From an uncultured Prevotellaceae bacterium (GTDB lineage: Bacteria; Bacteroidota; Bacteroidia; Bacteroidales; Bacteroidaceae), in contig UQST01000002.1 of NCBI GenBank assembly GCA_900543815.1, positions 101,811-165,810 on the forward strand: DNA of 64,000 nucleotides, given 5' to 3'. The notes under the pieces were generated by a model. It was not told the DNA's origin. It saw nothing but the letters and a program-made list of their open reading frames with translations, and made no database searches. Positions 1-8,470 of this stretch are shown in pieces; within the stretch, counting starts at the first letter, position 1, and each line of letters opens with the position of its first letter. The translations under genes were made by a program, and so were the position numbers.

Positions 1-1
1 T

Positions 2-307
2 TCAGATTTCGAAGTCGAGGCAAGTGCGCACGGCGGTGTAGGGGCGTACCTTCGTGTTGGCCACCTCCTGGTGTGCGGGATGCTTGGCATAGCCCTGCAG
101 AGCCTCGGGTGACTCCAAGGTGCAGTCCAGCATCACGTCTGCTGTGGATGAGGGAAGCACGCCGTCAATCTGTACATGCACGCTCTGCAGACCGGGCACC
201 ACGCCCTGCAGACCCTCCAGACCAGCCTTGATGCCGGCCTTCACTGTTTCTTTCTCCTCTGCGCTCAGCTCTTCGCGCAATTTCCATAGAATGATGTGTT
301 TAACCAT
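2..307 (-). CDS. Dabb (stress-responsive A/B barrel) domain protein
   Basis: Complete 101-residue protein beginning MVKHIILWKL and ending at the left edge of the window. The single-domain length, the opening VKHIILWKLRE, and the later VMLDCTLESPEALQGY-type stretch fit the Dabb family, which forms small dimeric ferredoxin-like alpha/beta barrels. Cytoplasmic; no signal peptide. The biochemical role of bacterial single-domain Dabb proteins is mostly unknown, so no substrate can be named. It is transcribed away from glyS, and a TACCTTTG element about 45 bp upstream of the start supports it as its own transcription unit. Family call good, function unknown. Confidence 0.8.
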   Translation of the reverse strand: MVKHIILWKLREELSAEEKETVKAGIKAGLEGLQGVVPGLQSVHVQIDGVLPSSTADVMLDCTLESPEALQGYAKHPAHQEVANTKVRPYTAVRTCLDFEI

Positions 308-349
308 AATAAAGTTGCGTTAATTGTTACACTTCTCTTCTTTTCTCTG

Positions 350-357
350 CAAAGGTA
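350..357 (-). promoter_or_regulatory. -7 promoter element of the Dabb gene
   Basis: Read on the minus strand this is TACCTTTG, a full match to the Bacteroidetes -7 consensus TAnnTTTG, about 43 bp upstream of the ATG at 307. It is back to back with the glyS promoter 50 bp away. Confidence 0.6.
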
Positions 358-403
358 ACTATTTTCGGCGTGCCAACGGGCTGTCCTATTGCAAGAAAAG
401 CCG

Positions 404-411
404 TATCTTTG
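404..411 (+). promoter_or_regulatory. -7 promoter element of glyS
   Basis: TATCTTTG, a full match to TAnnTTTG, lies 38 bp upstream of the glyS ATG at 450. It argues that translation starts at 450, not at the upstream in-frame codon at 324, which would lie before the transcription start. No convincing -33 TTTG was seen. Confidence 0.6.
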
Positions 412-449
412 CATCCAAGATATATAAACTCAATATTATAGATACACTT

Positions 450-1994
450 ATGGCACAGCAAGAGGATGTATTCAAGAAAATAGTGTCCCACTGCAAGGAG
501 TACGGTTTCGTGTTCCCCAGCAGCGAGATTTACGATGGACTGGGCGCCGTATATGACTACGGACAGAACGGCGTGGAGTTGAAAAACAACATCAAGCAGT
601 ATTGGTGGAAGAGCATGGTGCAGTTGCACGACAATATCGTGGGGCTGGATGCCGCCATCTTCATGCACCCCACCACCTGGAAGGCCAGTGGACACGTGGA
701 TGCATTCAATGACCCTCTGATAGACAACCGCGACTCCAAGAAGCGTTATCGCGCTGATGTGCTCATCGAGGACCAGATAGCCAAGTACGAGGAGAAGATA
801 GAAAAGGAGGTGGAGAAGGCACGCAAGCGCTTCGGCGAAGCATTCGATGAGGCCCAGTTCCGCTCTACCAATGCCCGCGTGCTGGAGCACCAGCAGAAGC
901 GTGACGCCCTGCATGAGCGTTACTCCAAGGCCATGAACGCCAACGACCTGGCTGAACTTCGCCAGATAATACTCGACGAGGAGATAGCCTGCCCCATCAG
1001 CGGCACCCGCAACTGGACTGAGGTGCGTCAGTTCAACCTGATGTTCAGCACCGAGGTGGGTTCTACAGCCGATGGCGCAAGCAAGATATACCTGCGTCCT
1101 GAGACTGCTCAGGGCATCTTTGTCAACTATCTGAACGTGCAGAAGACGGGCCGCATGAAGCTCCCCTTCGGCATCGCACAGATAGGCAAGGCTTTCCGCA
1201 ACGAGATAGTAGCACGCCAGTTCATCTTCCGCATGAGGGAGTTCGAACAGATGGAGATGCAGTTCTTCGTGAAGCCCGGCACGGAGCTCGACTGGTTCAA
1301 GGCTTGGAAGAAGATCCGTATGAACTGGCACCAGGCTCTGGGCTTCGGTGCGGAGAACTACCGCTACCACGATCATGAGAAGCTGGCACACTATGCCAAC
1401 GCAGCCACCGATATCGAGTTCCGCATGCCCTTCGGCTTCAAGGAGGTGGAGGGAGTGCACTCGCGCACCAACTTCGACCTGAGCAGCCATGCCAAGTACA
1501 GCGGTAAGAAGATAGAGTACTTCGACCCGGAGACCAACGAGAGCTACACTCCCTATGTCATCGAAACCTCAATCGGTGTGGATCGCATGTTCCTCTCGGT
1601 GATGTGCCACTCCTATGAGGAGCAGCAGCTGCCCGATGGCCAGACCCGTACCGTGCTGCATCTGCCGGCTGCCCTGGCGCCCATCAAGCTCGCCATCTTC
1701 CCGCTCACCAAGAAGGACGGACTGCCCGAGAAGGCTCAGGAGATATTCCGCGACCTGCGCTTCTACTTCAACTGCAAGTACGAGGAGAAGGATCAGATAG
1801 GCAAGAGATACCGCCGCATGGATGCCATCGGCTGCCCGTTCTGCGTGACCATAGACCAGCAGACACTGGAGGACAATACCGTGACTCTGCGTGACCGCGA
1901 CACTATGGAGCAGACCCGAGTGAACATCCAGGACCTGAGAAGACTGGTGGAGGAGAAGGTGAGCATCGAATCTCTGCTCAAGAAACTGGACTAA
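450..1994 (+). CDS. glyS: Glycyl-tRNA synthetase (alpha2 type)
   Basis: 514-residue class II aminoacyl-tRNA synthetase that charges tRNA-Gly in the cytoplasm. It is the single-chain dimeric form shared with eukaryotes, not the alpha/beta tetramer of E. coli. Visible signatures are the N-terminal FPSSEIYDGLGAVYDYG segment, the motif-2 region FRNEIVARQFIFRMREFEQME, and the C-terminal anticodon-binding part (LAIFPLTKK ... GCPFCVTID). The start at 450 (MAQQEDVFKK) is chosen because a TATCTTTG promoter lies just upstream and the 42 extra residues from 324 look non-coding. Twelve bases separate it from the isomerase gene downstream, so the two probably share a transcript ending at the hairpin near 2.8 kb. 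Confidence 0.96.
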   Translation: MAQQEDVFKKIVSHCKEYGFVFPSSEIYDGLGAVYDYGQNGVELKNNIKQYWWKSMVQLHDNIVGLDAAIFMHPTTWKASGHVDAFNDPLIDNRDSKKRYRADVLIEDQIAKYEEKIEKEVEKARKRFGEAFDEAQFRSTNARVLEHQQKRDALHERYSKAMNANDLAELRQIILDEEIACPISGTRNWTEVRQFNLMFSTEVGSTADGASKIYLRPETAQGIFVNYLNVQKTGRMKLPFGIAQIGKAFRNEIVARQFIFRMREFEQMEMQFFVKPGTELDWFKAWKKIRMNWHQALGFGAENYRYHDHEKLAHYANAATDIEFRMPFGFKEVEGVHSRTNFDLSSHAKYSGKKIEYFDPETNESYTPYVIETSIGVDRMFLSVMCHSYEEQQLPDGQTRTVLHLPAALAPIKLAIFPLTKKDGLPEKAQEIFRDLRFYFNCKYEEKDQIGKRYRRMDAIGCPFCVTIDQQTLEDNTVTLRDRDTMEQTRVNIQDLRRLVEEKVSIESLLKKLD

Positions 1995-2006
1995 ACACCC
2001 CCGAGC

Positions 2007-2693
2007 ATGGCACATACATTCAGCCGTCTGAGGGCTTTGGCTCTCTGCATGACCGCTCTGCTGGGAGCGTCCTGCCTGCTGACCTCGTGCGAGGAGACCA
2101 CCGAGCAGTGGGATCCATATGAGAACTGGCAGGTGCGCAATATCGCATGGTTTGCCTCTGTGGCCGACTCGGCCCGCACAGCCATCAGCCAGGCCAAGGC
2201 CCAGTATGGCGACGAGTGGGAGAAGCATTGCGAGTGGCGCATGTACAAGACCCTGCAGCGCAGCGCATCCACGCGCGGTCCCCTCACCGACAGTATCTGC
2301 TGCCGCATCCTGCAGCGCGGTACCGGGCAGACGGCTCCGGCCTTTACCGACAGCATACGTCTCAGTTTCCGTGGCTGGCTGATGCCCGCCGAGTACGAGA
2401 AGGAGGACGGCACGCTGGAGACCCGCATGCAGGTGTTCACCCAGACTTACTACGGTGACTACAACCCCGCAACGGCCGCCCCACAGGTGGGTGCCGTGAA
2501 GTCCTTCACCGAGGGCTTTGGTACGGTGCTTCAGTATATGGTGAAGGACGACGACTGGTTGGTGTACATCCCCAGTGACCTGGCCTATGGCGCAGAGTCC
2601 TCATCGTCAATCCCTGCCTACAGCACCTTGCTCTTCCGCATCCATCTGATGGGTGTGTATGAGAGTGGTTCGGGCGTGCCTGAGTGGAAGTAG
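2007..2693 (+). CDS. FKBP-type peptidyl-prolyl isomerase lipoprotein
   Basis: 228 residues. The N-terminus is a lipoprotein signal (about residues 6-27) with lipobox LTSC, so the mature protein should be lipid-anchored in the periplasm or outer membrane. The C-terminal half carries the FKBP fold: DSIRLSFRGWLMP, a central block ending VLQYMVKDDDWLVYIPSDLA, then YGAES and a closing YSTLLFRIHLMGV strand. These proteins catalyse cis-trans isomerisation of prolyl bonds during envelope protein folding. The acidic EETTE after the lipid-modified Cys may favour surface export, but that is inference. It is probably cotranscribed with glyS. Confidence 0.88.
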   Translation: MAHTFSRLRALALCMTALLGASCLLTSCEETTEQWDPYENWQVRNIAWFASVADSARTAISQAKAQYGDEWEKHCEWRMYKTLQRSASTRGPLTDSICCRILQRGTGQTAPAFTDSIRLSFRGWLMPAEYEKEDGTLETRMQVFTQTYYGDYNPATAAPQVGAVKSFTEGFGTVLQYMVKDDDWLVYIPSDLAYGAESSSSIPAYSTLLFRIHLMGVYESGSGVPEWK

Positions 2694-2703
2694 CCCTCTC
2701 CGG

Positions 2704-2936
2704 GGTAATTTTGAATTGGGAATTTTGAATTAAGAATTGGGCTGGCGCGTTGTGCGGAGCTGAGTTCTGGGAAAATAAGACTGCGGTGTCTCATATCGGG
2801 CATCGCAGTCTTTTGTTTTGTCAGCCGCAACGCTATCGGTCAAGAACCAAGCTGCGAGGTAATTAGGAATGTTGAATTTTGAATTAAGAATTGAGCTGCT
2901 AGGTAATTAGGAATCAAGAATGTTGAATTAAGAAAA
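2704..2936. repeat. AT-rich direct repeat (TTGAATTAAGAA type), three copies
   Basis: Three related stretches at about 2704-2747, 2858-2900 and 2901-2936 share GGTAATT, then a TTGAATTAAGAA core. They sit in the 670-bp spacer between the isomerase gene and ugd. Similar AT-rich runs are common between genes in Bacteroidales. No coding potential seen. Confidence 0.55.
2777..2812 (+). terminator. Rho-independent terminator of glyS-isomerase unit
   Basis: Twelve-base-pair stem (AAGACTGCGGTG against CATCGCAGTCTT, one G-T pair), 12-nt loop, followed by TTTGTTTTG. It lies 84 bp after the isomerase stop codon. Confidence 0.75.
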
Positions 2937-2987
2937 GTGCTGGCGCGGGGGTGACAATGCACCATACATCCCCGCGCCAGCACTTTT
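2933..2987. repeat. Perfect 18-bp inverted repeat (strong hairpin)
   Basis: The arm AAAAGTGCTGGCGCGGGG (2933-2950) is exactly reverse-complemented at 2970-2987, with a 19-nt loop. It could fold as a very stable hairpin and act as a bidirectional terminator; its T-run on either strand is short. The right arm merges into the CACTTTTCAC repeats. Confidence 0.6.
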
Positions 2988-3255
2988 CACTTTGCACTTT
3001 TCACTCTTCACTTCCCCAATGCAGTGCGGTGCGATGCCCGACGCAGCGTGCTGCGATGGCTAATGCAACGCGCTGCGTGAACCATCGCACCGCACTGCGT
3101 TTTTAGCCCCATTGTTGTCTGTGTCCCCGCGCAGCACTTTTCACTTTGCACTCTTCACTCTTCACTTCCCGCAGGGACCACTTTTCACTTTGCACTCTTC
3201 ACTCTTCACTTCCCGCAGGGACCACTTTGCACTTTTCACTTTGCACTTTTCACTT
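2970..3255. repeat. CACTTTTCAC-type repeats including a 44-bp tandem duplication
   Basis: A block starting CCCCGCGC(C)AGCACTTTT and continuing with CACTTTGCAC/CACTCTTCAC motifs occurs at 2970-3016 and again from 3126. Within the second, a 44-bp unit is duplicated exactly head to tail (3137-3180 and 3181-3224), followed by a partial copy to about 3255. Non-coding; such CACTTTT repeats are often seen between Bacteroidales genes. Confidence 0.7.
3021..3108 (+). repeat. 88-bp element R, copy 1 (4 x 22 bp)
   Basis: Four abutting 22-bp units at 3021, 3043, 3065 and 3087. The family unit is a 12-bp near-palindrome GCAGYGCRCTGC plus a 10-bp linker close to GATGGCYGAT. Here the first and last units are inverted with respect to each other (GCAGTGCGGTGCGATG at 3021 and its reverse complement ending near 3098), so the whole element could fold into one long hairpin. 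A fragment of a further unit (GCACCGCACTACG) lies near 3263. Confidence 0.85.
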
Positions 3256-3363
3256 ATATAATGCACCGCACTACGTTTTCCGGCCCAATTGGGCGTTGCG
3301 TGGCAAGGGGCGTGCCTCTCGGGGAATGGCAGGCTGCCGCCAGGCTCCCATGACGGTCGTCCT

Positions 3364-4719
3364 TCAGTCCCTCTGGAAGATATCTCTCGTATATACCTTG
3401 TCCTTCACGTCGTCGAGGACGGTGTCGTAGCGGTTGGCGATGATGGCTTCGGCCTTTTGCTTGAACTGGTTCAGGTCATTGACCACCAGGCTGCCGAAGA
3501 ATGTGGTGCCGTCCTGCAGGGTGGGTTCATAGATGATGACCTGTGCGCCCTTTGCCTTGATACGCTTCATGATGCCCTGTATGGCCGACTGGCGGAAGTT
3601 GTCGCTGCCCGTCTTCATCGTCAGTCGATATACCCCGATGGTGGGCATCTTCTGCTCGTCCTGCCCGCTGCCATACTGGTTCTGGTGGCTGTAGGCATAC
3701 CATCCGGCCTTCTTCAGCACGGCATCGGCTATATAGTCCTTGCGTGTGCGGTTGCTTTCCACTATGGCAGTCATCATGTTCTGCGGCACGTTCTCATAGT
3801 TTGCCAGCAGCTGCTTGGTGTCCTTCGGCAGGCAGTATCCGCCGTAGCCAAAGCTGGGATTGTTGTAATGCAGGCCGATGCGAGGGTCGAGCCCCACGCC
3901 ACGGATGATGGCTTGCGAGTCGAGTCCCTTCATTTCGGCATAGGTGTCAAGCTCGTTGAAGTAGCTCACGCGCAGGGCCAGGTAAGTGTTGGCAAAGAGT
4001 TTCACGGCCTCGGCCTCCTTGAGTCCCATGAAGAGTGTATCCACTTCCTTTTTCTCGGCACCCTCCTGCAGCAGGCTGGCAAAGAGGCGTGCGTACTGCT
4101 CGGCATGGGGGTGGGCGATGGTGCCGATGGCCTTGTTCTCCTCTTGGTCGGCCGCTGTGCCGCCTGTGGCGGGCTTGGGATATCCCACGATGATGCGGCT
4201 GGGGTAGAGGTTGTCATAGAGTGCCTTGCTCTCGCGCAGGAACTCCGGCGAGAAGAGCAGCCCGAAGTGCTTGCCTCGCAGGCGGCTGTCGCTGGCGAAG
4301 CGGGCTGCGTAGCGCACATACAGACTGCGGCAGTAGCCCACGGGGATGGTGCTCTTGACCACCATGATGGCATCTGGGTTAACCTCCAGAACGAGGTCTA
4401 TCACGTCCTCGATGTGGTGTGTGTCAAAGAAGTTGCGCTCTGAGTCGTAGTTGGTAGGCACGGCTATGACGATGATGTCGGCATTGGCATAAGCCTCGCG
4501 CCCGTTGGTGGTGGCCGTCAGATGCAGTTCCTTCTCGGCAAAGAAGCGCTCGATGTACTCGTCCCTGATGGGTGACACGCGATGGTTGATCTGCTCTACC
4601 TTCTCGGGCACCACATCTACAGCGGTCACCTCATGGTGCTGGCTGAGCAGTGTTGCAATGGACAGTCCCACATAGCCCGTGCCTGCCACGGCTATCTTGA
4701 GTTCCTTGTATTCTTTCAT
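3364..4719 (-). CDS. ugd: UDP-glucose 6-dehydrogenase family
   Basis: 451-residue NAD-dependent nucleotide-sugar dehydrogenase, converting UDP-glucose to UDP-glucuronate (or a close UDP-sugar) for capsule and polysaccharide synthesis. The Rossmann motif GTGYVGLS is near residue 13, VKSTIPVG and SPEFLRES follow, and the catalytic cysteine lies in GYGGYCLPKDT. The start at 4719 (MKEYKELKIA) is preferred over 4788 because a TAACTTTG promoter element sits at 4786-4793, which would put the longer start before the transcript. The gene stands alone between two spacers, with no sugar-transfer genes beside it. Exact substrate is not provable from sequence. Confidence 0.92.
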   Translation of the reverse strand: MKEYKELKIAVAGTGYVGLSIATLLSQHHEVTAVDVVPEKVEQINHRVSPIRDEYIERFFAEKELHLTATTNGREAYANADIIVIAVPTNYDSERNFFDTHHIEDVIDLVLEVNPDAIMVVKSTIPVGYCRSLYVRYAARFASDSRLRGKHFGLLFSPEFLRESKALYDNLYPSRIIVGYPKPATGGTAADQEENKAIGTIAHPHAEQYARLFASLLQEGAEKKEVDTLFMGLKEAEAVKLFANTYLALRVSYFNELDTYAEMKGLDSQAIIRGVGLDPRIGLHYNNPSFGYGGYCLPKDTKQLLANYENVPQNMMTAIVESNRTRKDYIADAVLKKAGWYAYSHQNQYGSGQDEQKMPTIGVYRLTMKTGSDNFRQSAIQGIMKRIKAKGAQVIIYEPTLQDGTTFFGSLVVNDLNQFKQKAEAIIANRYDTVLDDVKDKVYTRDIFQRD

Positions 4720-4785
4720 GTGCGTATTGTAGTTTTTTGTGTGATGCATTCCCTGGGGATGGCCTCCCCGCAGGCGCGTCTGTTG

Positions 4786-4793
4786 CAAAGTTA
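4786..4793 (-). promoter_or_regulatory. -7 promoter element of ugd
   Basis: Minus-strand TAACTTTG, a full match to TAnnTTTG, with a leader of about 60 nt to the ATG at 4719. Confidence 0.6.
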
Positions 4794-4837
4794 GGGCTTT
4801 TCGGAATTTAATGCTTGCAGAAGTGCAAGAATATGCG

Positions 4838-4845
4838 TAATTTTA
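4838..4845 (+). promoter_or_regulatory. Probable -7 element of metF operon
   Basis: TAATTTTA matches seven of eight positions of TAnnTTTG and lies 60 bp upstream of the metF ATG, back to back with the ugd promoter. Confidence 0.4.
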
Positions 4846-4905
4846 CACCCAATTAGGGGTGCGGCGGCCTTGGGAGCCCTCTCCCCGCATACATTTATCC
4901 GCCAA

Positions 4906-5859
4906 ATGAGCATAACAGAGAAGATAAACAGCCATCAGGGCACGGCATTCTCCTTCGAGGTGCTGCCGCCTCTGAAGGGCACGGGTACGGCCAATCTGTT
5001 CCGTACCATCGAGAAGCTGAAGGAATTTGACCCCCTCTATATCAACATCACAAGCCACCGCAGTGAGTATGTCTATCACGATCTGGAGGGTGGACTGGTG
5101 CAGCGCCAGCGTGTGCGCAGGCGTCCCGGCACCATCGCCATTGCGGCCGCCATACAGCAGCGCTTCGGGCTGCCAGTGGTGCCCCATGTGGTGTGCAGCG
5201 GCAACTGCAGGGAGGACCTGGAGTATATGCTCATCGATCTGCAGTTCCTCGGAATAGGCGACCTGCTGGTGCTGCGCGGCGATAAGGCCCGCGAGGAAAG
5301 CACCTTCAAGCCCACCGGCGATGGGCCGGCCCATGCCACCGAGCTCATTGAGCAGGTCAACAAGTTCAACAGCGGCTACTTCTGGGACGGCACGCAGATG
5401 AAGTGCCAGGGCGAGCCCTTCCGCTTCGGAGTGGCATGCTACCCCGAGAAGCACGAGGAAGCGGCCAACATGGAAGCCGACCTCTTTGCACTGAAGATGA
5501 AGGCGGATGCCGGCGCGGAGTACGCTGTGACCCAGCTCTTCTACGACAACGAGAAGTACTTCAGCTTCGTGGAGCGTGCACGTGCAGCGGGTATCGACAT
5601 CCCCATCATACCGGGTATCAAGCCCCTGGCCAAGCTTAGCCAGCTCACCATGGTGCCCAAGACCTTCCACTGCGACCTGCCCGAGGCCCTCTACCACGAG
5701 GCTCTCAAGTGCCGCACAGACGAGGAGGTGAAGCAAGTAGGCATAGAGTGGGGGGTGGAGCAATGCCGCCAGCTCATGCAACACGGAGTGAAGAGTCTGC
5801 ACTTCTACACCGTTAGCGCGGTGGATAGTATAGCGCAGATAGCCAAACGGATATATTAG
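4906..5859 (+). CDS. metF: 5,10-methylenetetrahydrofolate reductase
   Basis: 317-residue cytoplasmic flavoprotein that reduces 5,10-methylene-THF to 5-methyl-THF, the methyl donor for methionine synthesis. The TIM-barrel sequence shows FSFEVLPP near residue 15 with the expected catalytic Glu (E18), the AAAIQQRFGLPVVPHVVC strand region, and VTQLFYDNEKYF and PIIPGIKPL near the FAD site. The ATG at 4906 is chosen over a TTG at 4870 because it gives the normal family start. It is the first gene of a unit with holB, ricT and gldH; the gap to holB is 35 bp. Confidence 0.94.
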   Translation: MSITEKINSHQGTAFSFEVLPPLKGTGTANLFRTIEKLKEFDPLYINITSHRSEYVYHDLEGGLVQRQRVRRRPGTIAIAAAIQQRFGLPVVPHVVCSGNCREDLEYMLIDLQFLGIGDLLVLRGDKAREESTFKPTGDGPAHATELIEQVNKFNSGYFWDGTQMKCQGEPFRFGVACYPEKHEEAANMEADLFALKMKADAGAEYAVTQLFYDNEKYFSFVERARAAGIDIPIIPGIKPLAKLSQLTMVPKTFHCDLPEALYHEALKCRTDEEVKQVGIEWGVEQCRQLMQHGVKSLHFYTVSAVDSIAQIAKRIY

Positions 5860-5894
5860 GACAAGGCCGCACGGCACAGTAGAACCCAAGGAGG

Positions 5895-7028
5895 ATGAGC
5901 GCAGTAACATACACAGACGTCATTGGACAGCACGAGGTCAAGGAGCATGTGCTGAGGATGGTGCACGAAGGACGTGTGCCCCATGCGCTCATGTTCAGCG
6001 GCTGCGAAGGCGCAGGAGCCATGCCCATGGCGCTTGCCCTGGCCCGGCATCTGCTCTGCGAGCATCCCACCAGCGAGGGGCCGTGCCAGACGTGTGCCGG
6101 TTGCCGCATGACAGCAGGCTGGGCGCACCCCGACCTGCACTTCTCTTTCCCTGTATATAAAGCAAAGAGCACCGACAGACCCACGTCGGTCGATTATCTG
6201 ACCCAGTGGCGTGAACAGCTGCAGGAGAGCATATATTTCGACACCGAGATGTGGCTTTCGGACATCAAGGCAGAGAACCAGCAGATAACACACTATGTGC
6301 AGGAGAGCGACCGCCTGCAGGAATGCCTCGCGCTCAAACCCAGTCAGGGCGGGCGCAGAGTGGTGCTGCAATGGCTGCCCGAGCGCATGGACGCTGCCCC
6401 GGCCAATAAGCTGCTCAAGCTCATTGAGGAGCCTCCCGCACACACCCACTTCATACTGGTGAGCCTGCAGCCCGAGCTTGTCCTGGGCACCATACAGAGC
6501 CGCGTGCAGCGCATCTCGCTGCCGCCGTTGGCCGAGCAGGACATTGCCCAGGCGCTCATGCAGCGTGAGCGAGTGGCACCCATGCTGGCACAGGAGGTGG
6601 CACACATGGCTCAGGGCAACTACACAGAAGCCCTCAAGCAGGTACATGCCAAGGGAGAGAACCGCGAGTTCAACACTTTCTTCGTCAACCTGATGCGCCT
6701 CTGCTATGCACGCAAGGTCAAGGAACTGCGCTTGTGGGCGCAGTCGGCGGCCGAACTGGGGCGCGAGCGGCAGAAGCGCATGCTGGTGCACTTCCAGCAT
6801 TTGCTGCGTGAGAACTTCATCTATAACTTCCACACGCCCGAACTCAACTATGAGACACGGGAGGAGAAGGACTTCAGCGAGCGCTTCGCACCCTTTATCA
6901 ACGAGAGAAACATAATAGGCATCATGGACGAGATGTCGCAAGCCCAGCGGGACATAGCGCAGAACGTGAATCCCCGCATGGTGTTCTTCGACTTCGCGCT
7001 CAAGATGATAATCCTTATCAGACAATAA
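5895..7028 (+). CDS. holB: DNA polymerase III subunit delta-prime
   Basis: 377-residue AAA+ clamp-loader subunit that helps load the sliding clamp during replication. The N-terminal VIGQHEVKEHVLRMV and PHALMFSG motifs are typical. The P-loop position reads GCEGAGAM, lacking the GKT needed for ATP binding, which is normal for delta-prime as opposed to tau/gamma. A C-x8-C-x2-C-x2-C zinc module lies near residues 56-71. An AGGAGG sequence directly precedes the ATG. Five bases separate it from ricT; the holB-ricT-gldH order recurs in Bacteroidetes. Confidence 0.92.
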   Translation: MSAVTYTDVIGQHEVKEHVLRMVHEGRVPHALMFSGCEGAGAMPMALALARHLLCEHPTSEGPCQTCAGCRMTAGWAHPDLHFSFPVYKAKSTDRPTSVDYLTQWREQLQESIYFDTEMWLSDIKAENQQITHYVQESDRLQECLALKPSQGGRRVVLQWLPERMDAAPANKLLKLIEEPPAHTHFILVSLQPELVLGTIQSRVQRISLPPLAEQDIAQALMQRERVAPMLAQEVAHMAQGNYTEALKQVHAKGENREFNTFFVNLMRLCYARKVKELRLWAQSAAELGRERQKRMLVHFQHLLRENFIYNFHTPELNYETREEKDFSERFAPFINERNIIGIMDEMSQAQRDIAQNVNPRMVFFDFALKMIILIRQ

Positions 7029-7033
7029 TATAT

Positions 7034-8470
7034 ATGGAATGCAAATATAAGAGCGGGGGTGCCGGAAACGGCCTCTGCAAGCGTGGATGCCACATCGGTC
7101 ATTATGCACAGCTCAATGTGTATGACTATCTGGCCGATATCCCAGGCAACAACGAAACCACCGACCTGGTGGAGGTGCAGTTTAAGAATACCCGGAAAGG
7201 GTATTACCACAATATCAACAACCTGCCGCTGGAGAAAGGTGATGTGGTGGCCGTGGAGTCGAACCCCGGTCACGACATTGGCACAGTGACGCTCACTGGC
7301 AAACTGGTGCCCTTGCAGATGAAGAAGGCCAACCTCAAGAGCAACGAGGAGATACGCCGCATCTACCGCAAGGCCAGGCCGGCCGACATCGAGAAGTACG
7401 AGGAGTCGAAGGCTCTGGAGCACGGCACGATGATACGCAGCCGACAGATAGCCAAGGAGCTGGGGCTTGAGATGAAGATAGGAGACGTAGAGTATCAGGG
7501 AGACGGCAATAAGGCCATCTTCTACTATATCGCTGACGGACGTGTAGATTTCCGCCAGCTTATCAAGGTGCTGGCCGATGCGTTCCACGTAAGAATAGAG
7601 ATGAAGCAGATAGGCGCGCGGCAGGAAGCAGGCCGTATAGGCGGTTTCGGACCCTGCGGACGCGAGCTCTGCTGCGCTACATGGATGAAGAACTTCGTGA
7701 GTGTAGGCACTGGAAGCGCCCGTTTTCAGGACTTGAGCCGCAACCCCCAGAAGCTTGCCGGGCAGTGCGCAAAGCTGAAGTGCTGCATGAACTACGAAGT
7801 GGACCAGTATGTGGAGGCCTATCGCAAGCTTCCCCCACGCGATGTGCAGCTGCAGAGCATGGAGGGTGACCACTACTTCTTCAAGTGTGACATCCTCTCG
7901 GGAATGATTACCTACTCCACTGACAAGCGCATGGCTGCCAATCTGGTGACCATCAGTGCACAGCGTGCCACCGACATCATCGAGATGAACAAGCGCGGCG
8001 AGAAGCCCGACACACTGGAGGAGGGTGGCCGTCAGAAGCCCGAGCGAGCAGTAGATCTCGCCACTCAGGAGGACCTCAATCGCTTTGACAAGAAGAAAAA
8101 GAAGAAGAAGAAAAGCAACGGCAACGGCAATGGCAAACCCCGCCGGGAGGCATCCGAGACCCCGGCCAACGGCAATGGCAAGCCTCGTCGAGAAGCATCT
8201 GATGCCCCGGCCAACGGCAATGGCAAACCTCGTCGGGAGGCGTCTGAGGCATCTGCCAATGCAGATGGTGAAAAGAGACAGCAGCCCGACAGAACCCGCG
8301 AACCGCGTCGCCAGCAAGGAGGGAATGCACCTGCCGACAAACAGAAGCAGGAGGGAAAGGACGGGGGAGAGCAGAACCGCCGCCGCCCTAACCGTCCCAA
8401 CCGCCCGCATGGTCAGCGCCCCAATGGCAGCAACGCTCCCAAGGAGCCGAAGCCCAATAGCGAGGCATGA
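7034..8470 (+). CDS. ricT: PSP1-domain (RicT/YaaT-like) protein with basic repeat tail
   Basis: 478 residues. The PSP1 core spans roughly 40-260 and holds the conserved cysteine sets FGPCGRELCCATW and CAKLKCCMNYE, plus an extra N-terminal set (CKYK..., CKRGCH). In Firmicutes RicT belongs to an iron-sulfur complex that affects mRNA maturation; the Bacteroidetes role is not established. After residue 350 the protein becomes low complexity: a run of eight lysines, three exact-period 15-residue repeats beginning NGNGKPRREAS, then an Arg/Gln/Pro/Asn-rich end. The tail suggests nucleic-acid binding (inference). The stop overlaps the gldH start by 4 bp. Confidence 0.85.
   Translation: MECKYKSGGAGNGLCKRGCHIGHYAQLNVYDYLADIPGNNETTDLVEVQFKNTRKGYYHNINNLPLEKGDVVAVESNPGHDIGTVTLTGKLVPLQMKKANLKSNEEIRRIYRKARPADIEKYEESKALEHGTMIRSRQIAKELGLEMKIGDVEYQGDGNKAIFYYIADGRVDFRQLIKVLADAFHVRIEMKQIGARQEAGRIGGFGPCGRELCCATWMKNFVSVGTGSARFQDLSRNPQKLAGQCAKLKCCMNYEVDQYVEAYRKLPPRDVQLQSMEGDHYFFKCDILSGMITYSTDKRMAANLVTISAQRATDIIEMNKRGEKPDTLEEGGRQKPERAVDLATQEDLNRFDKKKKKKKKSNGNGNGKPRREASETPANGNGKPRREASDAPANGNGKPRREASEASANADGEKRQQPDRTREPRRQQGGNAPADKQKQEGKDGGEQNRRRPNRPNRPHGQRPNGSNAPKEPKPNSEA
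8123..8257 (+). repeat. 45-bp tandem repeat x3 inside ricT
   Basis: Three in-frame 45-bp units at 8123, 8168 and 8213 encode NGNGKPRREAS plus four variable residues. Being multiples of three, copy-number change here would lengthen or shorten the basic tail without breaking the frame. Confidence 0.85.

Noticed and set aside
327..1490. 387-residue open frame on the minus strand across glyS
   Set aside because: Antisense to a well-conserved synthetase; the translation lacks any family features and reflects codon bias of the real gene.
3021..3108. CRISPR array (short regularly spaced repeats), also considered for the other 22-bp arrays
   Set aside because: Units abut, the 10-bp linkers are themselves conserved rather than unique spacers, there are always four units, and no cas genes are present.
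3289..4443. 384-residue open frame on the plus strand across ugd
   Set aside because: Antisense to ugd, His/Val/Leu-rich shadow translation, no start signal.
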